Source of the DNA: Rhodoferax sp. PAMC 29310 | Lineage (GTDB): Bacteria; Pseudomonadota; Gammaproteobacteria; Burkholderiales; Burkholderiaceae_C | Length of the DNA stretch: 64,000 bases | Direction: 5' to 3' | Assembly: GCF_017948265.1 (NCBI RefSeq) | Contig: NZ_CP072852.1 | Span: forward strand, 4,340,001-4,404,000 | Part shown: one piece after another, positions 57,893-64,000 of the stretch | Layout: every line of letters starts with the position of its first letter | Numbering within the stretch: position 1 is the first letter of the stretch | Program-made: the position numbers and the translations under genes | The notes under the pieces: model-generated | Database searches by the model: none | What the model saw: only the letters and a program-made list of their open reading frames with translations | Told to the model about the DNA's origin: nothing

Positions 57893-59365
57893 CTATTCTT
57901 CTTTCTTTTCTTCTTCGCGTGCCACCATGGTCTTGCTGACCAGGACGGGCAAGCCCTTGAGCTGATTGATAGCCTGCTTGAGCTGAAAGTCTTTGTCAGA
58001 GCCAAATTCAGGGATGACGCGGTCGGCGACAGGTTTCTTCAGTTCTTCTTCCAGTCGCTTGCGAGCTTCTTCCCGGGCTTTCTCGCGGGTGTCGTCCTTC
58101 ACTTCTCCGCCTTGACGGTTATTCAGGTGCTTTTCAAGATCGGCCTCACGAGTGCGCAACGCGGCAAAGAGGTTGCCTTCCTCCGTCTCGTCGATCATCA
58201 CGTCTGGAATAATGCCTTTGGCTTGAATCGACTTGCCGCTGGGGGTGTAGTAGCGGCTGGTCGTCAGTTTGAGGGCTGCTGTGGGGCAGTTGTCCATGCG
58301 GAACGAGGAATCCAGGCAAACTGCCGTTTGCACCGAGCCTTTGCCAAAAGTCTGGTTGCCCAGGACGGCGGCCCGTTTGTGGTCTTGGAGCGCCCCGGCC
58401 ACAATTTCACTCGCGGATGCGGAACCCTCATTCACCAGAACAATCAAGGGCACGGTTTTCAGTGCACCGTTGGTGACTTCGTTCAAATGCTTCAGTGGGT
58501 CAGGCCCACCGCGGCGCTGATAGAACTGTGGCGACGCCTTGAACGTGAATTTGCTTTCTGCCAATTGGCCGTTGGCCGACACAACCGTCACGTTCTCAGG
58601 CAGGAAGGCGGCAGAGATGGCAACCGCTGCGTCCAGGTAGCCGCCCGGATCGTTGCGCAAATCAAGCACCAGCCCTTTTAGGCGGGGTTCTTGCTTGTAA
58701 ATTTCTTCCATCTTGCGGGCGAAGTCTTCAACCGTGCGCTCCTGGAACTGGCTGAGGCGAATCCAGGCATATCCGGGTTCAATGACCTTGCTGCGGACCG
58801 ATTGTGTGCGAATCTCCTCGCGGATGATCGTGACCGGAAACGACCGGTTCTCAGCCTTGCGGAAAATGGTCAGTACCACCTTGGTGTTGGGGTCGCCTCG
58901 CATGCGTTTGACGCCTTCATTGAGCGTCAGCCCTTTGACGGGGGTGTCATCAATCTTGGTGATCAGGTCATTGGGTTTGAGGCCGGCGCGAAAAGCGGGG
59001 GAGCCCTCAATGGGCGACACAACTTTGATCAAGCCGTCTTCTTGGGAGATCTCGATGCCAACACCGACAAATTTGCCGGTGGTTCCCTCATTGAAGTCCT
59101 TGAGGGCTTTTTTGTCGAGGTAGACGGAGTGTGGATCCAGACCCGCCACCATGCCGGCAATCGCATCGGTGATCAGCTTTTTGTCGTCGACTGGTTCAAC
59201 GTAGTTGCTCTTGATCATGCCGAACACAGCTGTCAGTTGCTGTATCTCCTCCATCGGCAATGGCTCCAAAGTGCCTCGCGCCACTGTTTGCAATGAGACG
59301 GTGGTCAAGGCCCCCGCCATCACGCCCAGCGAAATCCAACCCGTAATTTTCAGTTTTTGACCCAT
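57893..59365 (-). CDS. ctpA: C-terminal processing peptidase (S41 family)
   Basis: Periplasmic serine-lysine protease that trims envelope proteins. N-terminal signal or anchor (residues ~8-30), PDZ domain ~95-175, and peptidase core. Catalytic Ser317 in NEGSASASEIVAG and Lys342 in TFGKGSVQT. The C-terminal ~80 residues are charged, with a Lys/Glu-rich tail. 490 residues. 8 nt upstream of moeB. Confidence 0.94.
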   Translation of the reverse strand: MGQKLKITGWISLGVMAGALTTVSLQTVARGTLEPLPMEEIQQLTAVFGMIKSNYVEPVDDKKLITDAIAGMVAGLDPHSVYLDKKALKDFNEGTTGKFVGVGIEISQEDGLIKVVSPIEGSPAFRAGLKPNDLITKIDDTPVKGLTLNEGVKRMRGDPNTKVVLTIFRKAENRSFPVTIIREEIRTQSVRSKVIEPGYAWIRLSQFQERTVEDFARKMEEIYKQEPRLKGLVLDLRNDPGGYLDAAVAISAAFLPENVTVVSANGQLAESKFTFKASPQFYQRRGGPDPLKHLNEVTNGALKTVPLIVLVNEGSASASEIVAGALQDHKRAAVLGNQTFGKGSVQTAVCLDSSFRMDNCPTAALKLTTSRYYTPSGKSIQAKGIIPDVMIDETEEGNLFAALRTREADLEKHLNNRQGGEVKDDTREKAREEARKRLEEELKKPVADRVIPEFGSDKDFQLKQAINQLKGLPVLVSKTMVAREEEKKEE

Positions 59366-59432
59366 ATATATTCCTGTGTCATTCCAATGTACACGGTTGG
59401 AGCGTTGCTCGCCGAAGAGGTTCCGGATTTAC

Positions 59433-60176
59433 TTACGCTTTACCCTGAGATGCCACAGCGGCCGCCGCTTTGGCCGCCGCTTCTGCATCGCCGAGGTAGT
59501 AATGGCGAATTGGTTTAAGGTTTTCATCCAGCTCGTACACCAACGGAATGCCATTGGGGATATTCAGACCGACGATGTCGTCGTCGGAAATATCGTCCAG
59601 GTACTTCACCAAGGCGCGAATCGAATTGCCGTGCGCCGCGACCACCACCCGTTTGCCTGCTTTGATAGCAGGAGCCAATGCGTCCTCCCAAAAGGGCATG
59701 ACGCGTGCGACCGTGTCCTTCAAACACTCGGTCAGTGGCACTTGATCGGGTGTCAGCTTGGCGTAGCGGAGGTCACTGCGTTCGCAGCGAGGATCAGTCG
59801 CTTCCAGAGCAGGAGGTGGCGTGTCGTAGCTGCGACGCCAGATCAACACTTGGGCATCGCCGTATTTTTTGGCAGTCTCACCTTTGTTGAGGCCTTGCAA
59901 AGCGCCGTAATGGCGCTCATTCAAGCGCCAGCTTTTGACAACGGGCAACCAGGTGCGGTCCATTTCGTCCAGCACATGCCAAAGCGTGCGCGTGGCGCGC
60001 TTGAGCACGCTGGTGTAGGCAATGTCAAACTCATAGCCATCGGCCTTGAGCAATCTTCCCCCTGCCTGGGCTTGTTCAATGCCGGTGGGCGTAAGGTCAA
60101 CGTCCGTCCAGCCTGTAAAACGGTTGTCAAGGTTCCAAGTGGATTCGCCGTGGCGGATAAGCACTAGTTTGTACAT
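59433..60176 (-). CDS. gpmA: 2,3-bisphosphoglycerate-dependent phosphoglycerate mutase
   Basis: Interconverts 3- and 2-phosphoglycerate in glycolysis. The phospho-His region [18 protein letters not shown] is at residues 6-23, with the second active-site motif near [13 protein letters not shown]. 247 residues with an Ala-rich tail. Its 3' end leads to ctpA after 67 nt. Divergent from the rhodanese gene. Confidence 0.97.
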   Translation of the reverse strand: MYKLVLIRHGESTWNLDNRFTGWTDVDLTPTGIEQAQAGGRLLKADGYEFDIAYTSVLKRATRTLWHVLDEMDRTWLPVVKSWRLNERHYGALQGLNKGETAKKYGDAQVLIWRRSYDTPPPALEATDPRCERSDLRYAKLTPDQVPLTECLKDTVARVMPFWEDALAPAIKAGKRVVVAAHGNSIRALVKYLDDISDDDIVGLNIPNGIPLVYELDENLKPIRHYYLGDAEAAAKAAAAVASQGKA

Positions 60177-60311
60177 GGTGTGTAAGCAATCAGGTTACCC
60201 CAACGTCTCTGAAAACAGGACATTGGGTGAGGCAAAACAGAGAATGAGAGCGCGACGCGCGCCTGCATTCTAAAATGTCAGGTTTACCGTCGGTTACTTA
60301 CAAGGAACAAA

Positions 60312-60719
60312 GTGAAATTTATTCTCGACAACTGGATGATCCTGAGCGTCGCACTGGCCTCTGGGGGAATGCTCCTGTGGCCTACGCTGATGGGGGGTGG
60401 AGCGGGCGCTTTGAGCGCTGCAGCCGCCGTTCAGCTCATCAATCGTGAAAAAGCGGTGGTCATTGATATTTGTGAAGCCTCCGAGTTTGCCACTGGTCAC
60501 GTCGGCGGTGCCAAGAACATCCCGCTGAGTCAACTGGAAGAGAAGCTGCCTTCTTTGGTGAAAAACAAGGGCGTGCCACTCATCTTGGTTTGCCAGTCCG
60601 GTGCGCGTTCAGGCCGGGCGACGGCGATAGCCAAGAAATTGGGCTACGAGAAGGCACAGTCCTTGTCGGGTGGTCTGGCCGCTTGGCGCACCGCCAATCT
60701 TCCCGTCGAGAAGTCTTGA
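60312..60719 (+). CDS. Rhodanese-like sulfurtransferase, membrane-anchored
   Basis: GTG start at 60312 with AAGGA upstream. One N-terminal hydrophobic helix (about 8-25) anchors a single rhodanese domain (about 35-130), with active-site Cys94 in LVCQSGARSGRA. 135 residues. Precedes grxC, secB and gpsA in the order seen in many betaproteobacteria, suggesting a periplasmic or membrane sulfur role. Substrate unknown. Confidence 0.88.
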   Translation: MKFILDNWMILSVALASGGMLLWPTLMGGGAGALSAAAAVQLINREKAVVIDICEASEFATGHVGGAKNIPLSQLEEKLPSLVKNKGVPLILVCQSGARSGRATAIAKKLGYEKAQSLSGGLAAWRTANLPVEKS

Positions 60720-60752
60720 AATCACGCATTGAATTGATTGAGGAGCTATTGC

Positions 60753-61013
60753 ATGCAAGTTGTCAAAATTTACACCACAGGAACCTGCCCCTATTGCATC
60801 CGCGCCAAACAAATTCTTCAAGCGAATGGTGTCGAGCAGATGGACGAAATTCGTGTTGATGAGGTGCCCGAGCAGCGCGTCAAAATGATGAAAATCACCG
60901 GTCGGCGCACCGTGCCCCAAATTTTCATTGGCGCGACCCATGTGGGTGGCTGTGATGATTTGGTGGCGCTGGAGAGTCAGGGCGGCTTGAAATCTTTGCT
61001 GAATTCCGCCTGA
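60753..61013 (+). CDS. grxC: Glutaredoxin 3 (GrxC-type)
   Basis: Dithiol glutaredoxin with CPYC (C12, C15) in TTGTCPYCIRAKQIL and the GSH-binding TVPQIFIGATHVGGCDDL. ATG at 60753 gives 86 residues; GAGGAG upstream supports it over the earlier TTG at 60738. The usual grxC-secB pairing is kept. Confidence 0.96.
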   Translation: MQVVKIYTTGTCPYCIRAKQILQANGVEQMDEIRVDEVPEQRVKMMKITGRRTVPQIFIGATHVGGCDDLVALESQGGLKSLLNSA

Positions 61014-61089
61014 GATAATCGGCGATCGATTCCCTGTGTCCGCTCCCAGTATCGCGGCGCGGACTTTGTTTTAACGAAAGAGAAATACC

Positions 61090-61548
61090 ATGGCAGAACA
61101 AGAAACCCCAATTTTCCAGATCCAACGCGTTTATTTGAAAGAGGCGTCTCTGGAGCAGCCCAATTCGCCTGCCATCCTGTTGGAACAAGAGTCCCCAACG
61201 GTGGACATTCAACTGGGTGTCAATGCAGCGCCCGTGGCAGAAGGCGTTTTCGAGGTTTCAGTGACTGCCACGGTGCAGACCAAAATCAAAGACAAAACCG
61301 TTTTTCTGGTGGAAGCCACACAGGCCGGAATTTTCGAGATTCGCCACCTGCCTGAAGAGCAGATGGGGCAGATCATGGGCATTGCTTGCCCACAAATTGT
61401 TTACCCCTACTTGCGCGGTAACGTGGCCGACTTGATCTCGCGTGCTGGATTCCCGCCCGTGCATTTGTCGGAAATCAATTTCCAGGCCATGTACGAGCAG
61501 CAAAAAGCCAACGCCGAAGAGGAAGCTCCCAGCATTGTTACTCAGTAA
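61090..61548 (+). CDS. secB: Protein-export chaperone SecB
   Basis: Tetrameric chaperone that holds preproteins unfolded and passes them to SecA, whose zinc-tail docking site is intact in this window. 152 residues with [39 protein letters not shown] and [19 protein letters not shown], all hallmark stretches. Between grxC and gpsA. C-terminal tail is acidic as usual. Confidence 0.98.
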   Translation: MAEQETPIFQIQRVYLKEASLEQPNSPAILLEQESPTVDIQLGVNAAPVAEGVFEVSVTATVQTKIKDKTVFLVEATQAGIFEIRHLPEEQMGQIMGIACPQIVYPYLRGNVADLISRAGFPPVHLSEINFQAMYEQQKANAEEEAPSIVTQ

Positions 61549-61599
61549 ATTTTGGGGTCAAATCCCCGACAAGTCTCCGTCCTTGCTCGATAGGCTGCT

Positions 61600-62619
61600 A
61601 TGAATATGGTAGTAATCGGAGCAGGGGCCTGGGGCACAGCGCTGGCCATCAGCGCTGCCCAAAATTCTTTGAACTTGCACGCGGTGACTCTGTGGGCGCG
61701 CGACGCCGAGCAGGCCGCCGCCATGCAGCTTCATCGGGAAAACATTCGCTATCTGGCAGGAAGCCCTTTCCCAGCGTCACTGGCCGTCAGCTCAGTGGCG
61801 ATCAGCCCCTCACTTGGACAATTGGTCCAGCATGCCGATTTGGTGATTGTGGCGACGCCCATGGCGGGCCTGCGAGACATGCTGGCCCAAATTGCATCGA
61901 CGCGGGTGCCTGTGGCTTGGTTGTGCAAAGGCTTTGAAGCCGCAGAAGATGGTCGTCTTGGCTTTTTGGGTCACGAAATTCAATCGCAAGTTGCCCCTGA
62001 TCTGGTGGCGGGTGTTTTGAGTGGTCCCAGTTTTGCGCAAGAAGTGGCGGGTGGTCAACCCACCGCCCTGGTAGCGGCAAGTGCGCACGAATCGGTGCGC
62101 CACGCGTTGGTGACGGCGTTTCATAGCCCCAACCTTCGGGTCTACGCCAACGATGACATCGTCGGTGTGGAAGTGGGTGGAGCCGTGAAGAATGTGCTGG
62201 CTATTGCCACAGGCCTTTGTGATGGACTGGATCTGGGTCTGAATGCCCGCGCCGCCCTGATTACGCGGGGGCTGGCGGAAATGACCCGTTTGGGGCTCGC
62301 ATTGGGCGCCCGGGCCGAAACTTTCATGGGCCTGTCCGGCTTGGGTGACTTGGTACTCACAGCGACCGGTGACTTGAGCCGCAACCGTCGGGTCGGTCTG
62401 TTGTTGTCTCAGGGGAAAACTTTGCAGCAAGCGGTCACCTCGCTGGGGCATGTTGCCGAGGGGGTCTACAGCGCCCGCACGGTTGTGCGGCGTGCCCAGA
62501 GCCTGGGGGTTGAGATGCCCATCAGCGAAGGCGTCTTGGCGCTGCTTGATGGACGGGTGCAGCCTGAGCAGGCCGTGGCCGATCTGATGGGACGGGACCC
62601 GGTCGACGAGGTGGTCTGA
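61600..62619 (+). CDS. gpsA: NAD(P)H-dependent glycerol-3-phosphate dehydrogenase
   Basis: Reduces dihydroxyacetone phosphate to sn-glycerol-3-phosphate for phospholipid synthesis. The NAD-binding [10 protein letters not shown] is at residues 7-16. Catalytic Lys and substrate region appear in [18 protein letters not shown]. 339 residues. Follows secB by 51 nt. Together with the ugp operon it bears on the same metabolite, though the genes are not linked. Confidence 0.96.
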   Translation: MNMVVIGAGAWGTALAISAAQNSLNLHAVTLWARDAEQAAAMQLHRENIRYLAGSPFPASLAVSSVAISPSLGQLVQHADLVIVATPMAGLRDMLAQIASTRVPVAWLCKGFEAAEDGRLGFLGHEIQSQVAPDLVAGVLSGPSFAQEVAGGQPTALVAASAHESVRHALVTAFHSPNLRVYANDDIVGVEVGGAVKNVLAIATGLCDGLDLGLNARAALITRGLAEMTRLGLALGARAETFMGLSGLGDLVLTATGDLSRNRRVGLLLSQGKTLQQAVTSLGHVAEGVYSARTVVRRAQSLGVEMPISEGVLALLDGRVQPEQAVADLMGRDPVDEVV

Positions 62620-62625
62620 GTCAGG

Positions 62626-62653
62626 GTCTGGCGCCAATCGATAGGCGCCAGAC
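62626..62653 (+). terminator. Hairpin between convergent gpsA and cphA-like genes
   Basis: GTCTGGCGCC-AATCGATA-GGCGCCAGAC, a perfect 10-bp stem, followed by TCTTTCT on the plus strand. It sits 7 nt after the gpsA stop and 21 nt from the convergent gene's stop. Confidence 0.72.
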
Positions 62654-62673
62654 TCTTTCTCGGCTCAAATCGG

Positions 62674-64000
62674 CTAGCCCGCGTCTTGCGCGATTCGGCT
62701 CGCAATATGGGCCAGCGCTTCTTCCACCTGGTCCACCAAAATCAGACACAAGTCGCCTTCACTCAGACTTGCCAGCGCAGTGTCAATGGCCAGAAACTCC
62801 CCCTGAATCTCCTTGGTGACCTTCGTTCGACTGGCGTTGGACAAACCTGCGCGCAACAGCGCCACAACTTCACCGTCTGCGCGTCCGCGTTGGCACTGGT
62901 CTTGGTACAAAACCACCTCGTCAAATGCAGCGCCCAGGATCTCGGTCTGTTGGCGAATATCCTCATCCCGCCGATCGCCGGCACCACTGATCACGACCGA
63001 GCGCCGTTTGCCCGGCATGTTGTCCACGGCCTGAACCAGAGCGGCAATGGCATCCGGGTTGTGCCCATAGTCGGCAATCAGCGTTGCGCCGCGGTAATTG
63101 AACAGGTTGAAACGCCCTTGGGCGTTATTGGCGTCGTTCTCAAAACTGGCCAATCCATTTTGAATCGTGCCCCAGTCGATGCCCAGCGCCCAAGCTGCGC
63201 CGACGGAGGCCATCACGTTTTCAACCTGAAAACCAATGGTTCCACCGCGGGTGATCGGGATTTGAGCCAATGCAATCCTATGCACTGAACTGCCTTCTGC
63301 GGCCACCAAGTGCCCATCTTCGACAAACACTGCGCGCCGCCCCAACGCCAAATGAGTGGTCATCACGGGGTGGTAGCGGTCCAAGGCAAAGTAAGTCACT
63401 GTGCCCCGGCAATGCGGAGCCATGGTGACAACATTCGGATCCGTTGCATTCAGGACGGCTACGCCGCCGTCTTTGATGTTTTGAACAATGACGCGCTTGA
63501 GCACCGCCAAGTCATTCACCGAGGTGATGTAGTTCAAGCCCAGGTGATCGCCGCTGCCGATATTGGTGACCACGGCCACGTCGCACCGGTCAAAGGCCAA
63601 GCCCTCACGCAACATGCCGCCACGGGCTGTCTCAAGCACCGCTGCGTCGACGTCAGGGTGCTGCAGCACGCTGCGTGCACTCTTGGGGCCGCTGCAATCG
63701 CCCGTGTCAATGCGCTGACCTTCGATGTAGACACCATCCGTGCTGGTCATGCCAACTCGCAGGCCACTGTGGGTTAGCAAGTGGGCAATAACCCGCACGG
63801 TTGTGGTTTTTCCGTTGGTTCCGGTGACCGCGACCAATGGAATGCGACCGTTTTCTGTGTCTCCAAACATGCTGGAAATAATCGCCTCGCCCACGGGGCG
63901 ACCTTTGCCATAAGACGGGGAAAGGTGCATGCGCAAGCCTGGCGCCGCGTTCACCTCGACCACGCCGCCGCCCTGGCCTTCAAGTGGATGCGCAATGCTG
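62674..64000 (-). CDS. Cyanophycin synthetase-like protein, 3' part (Mur ligase domain)
   Basis: C-terminal ~440 residues of a protein whose frame stays open to the window edge, so it is 5'-partial. The Mur ligase central domain has the P-loop VTGTNGKTTTVRVIAHLL and the C-terminal domain the YGHNPDAIAALV motif. LETARGGMLREGLAFDRCDV and the VEVNAAPGLRMHL segment entering from the ATP-grasp part are cyanophycin-synthetase features. Expected to ligate Asp and Arg into cyanophycin using ATP; CphA1 versus CphA2 cannot be told without the N-terminal half. Confidence 0.9.
   Translation of the reverse strand, partial: SIAHPLEGQGGGVVEVNAAPGLRMHLSPSYGKGRPVGEAIISSMFGDTENGRIPLVAVTGTNGKTTTVRVIAHLLTHSGLRVGMTSTDGVYIEGQRIDTGDCSGPKSARSVLQHPDVDAAVLETARGGMLREGLAFDRCDVAVVTNIGSGDHLGLNYITSVNDLAVLKRVIVQNIKDGGVAVLNATDPNVVTMAPHCRGTVTYFALDRYHPVMTTHLALGRRAVFVEDGHLVAAEGSSVHRIALAQIPITRGGTIGFQVENVMASVGAAWALGIDWGTIQNGLASFENDANNAQGRFNLFNYRGATLIADYGHNPDAIAALVQAVDNMPGKRRSVVISGAGDRRDEDIRQQTEILGAAFDEVVLYQDQCQRGRADGEVVALLRAGLSNASRTKVTKEIQGEFLAIDTALASLSEGDLCLILVDQVEEALAHIASRIAQDAG

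Noticed and set aside
61810..62637. Minus-strand frame of 275 codons over gpsA
   Set aside because: Antisense shadow of gpsA; no domain or ribosome site.

Overview
The window is ordinary-looking chromosomal DNA from a Gram-negative betaproteobacterium, most probably a Comamonadaceae member of the Rhodoferax/Polaromonas/Acidovorax type. This assignment is an inference from gene content and order: M23 peptidase-secA-argJ, pilB-pilC-pilD-coaE-zapD-yacG, ispB divergent from rplU-rpmA-obgE-proB, hemA-prfA-prmC, ubiE..ubiJ-ubiB, and a very long DUF3683/FAD/Fe-S oxidoreductase. A short AT-rich/GC-rich dispersed repeat of a kind I associate with Comamonadaceae is also present. Nearly all the sequence is coding. 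I see no rRNA, tRNA, insertion sequence, prophage or CRISPR array, and no gene-free stretch longer than about 250 bases.

Layout. 1-6.3 kb (+): the end of an M23 peptidase gene, secA, argJ, a DUF815 ATPase and a MutT-type Nudix gene. 6.3-11.7 kb (-): a type IV pilus assembly block (pilB, pilC, pilD) running into coaE, zapD and yacG. 11.9-16 kb: ispB (-) divergent from rplU-rpmA-obgE and proB (+). 16-19.6 kb: CNP1-like gene and rppH (-), then proS and a lytic transglycosylase (+). 19.6-26.8 kb: a mixed accessory-like stretch with an AAA+ ATPase, monothiol glutaredoxin, SlyD-type isomerase, LeuE exporter, Old Yellow Enzyme, EamA transporter, peroxiredoxin-like protein, AraC regulator and SH3 protein. 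26.8-31 kb (-): DUF502 protein, prmC, prfA and hemA. 31-37 kb: a small membrane protein and a GNAT gene (+), then a full glycerol-3-phosphate uptake operon ugpB-A-E-C-Q (-). 37-41 kb (+): the giant oxidoreductase. 41-45.6 kb (+): DUF971, ubiE, a Tim44-like gene, ubiJ and ubiB. 45.6-53.2 kb (+): FmdB, DUF502, aspS, nudB, an EEP-family gene, clsB, folE, a BLUF photoreceptor and a DUF429 protein. 53.2-60.2 kb (mostly -): a MinD/FlhG-like ATPase with a diguanylate cyclase, a SulP transporter, a nuclease (+), a MoeB-type enzyme, ctpA and gpmA. 60.3-64 kb: rhodanese, grxC, secB and gpsA (+), then the 3' part of a cyanophycin-synthetase-like gene (-) cut by the window end.

Functional themes. Protein export is represented by SecA and SecB, envelope growth by the M23 peptidase, lytic transglycosylase, CtpA and ClsB, and ubiquinone biosynthesis by IspB, UbiE, UbiJ and UbiB. 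Pterin/folate synthesis is represented by FolE and NudB, and phosphodiester and glycerol-phosphate scavenging by Ugp.

The observations most worth following are these. Five copies of a ~56-bp dispersed repeat occur, one of them inside a coding sequence and one supplying the last codons and stop of clsB. A stand-alone BLUF photoreceptor sits directly behind folE. A MinD-like ATPase is paired with a diguanylate cyclase that has an intact I-site. An 11-bp-periodic, palindromic TGTCA/TGACA array lies upstream of ugpB. A terminator ends exactly at the nudB start codon. hemA may be transcribed leaderless. I found no convincing evidence of a wholly new multi-gene system.
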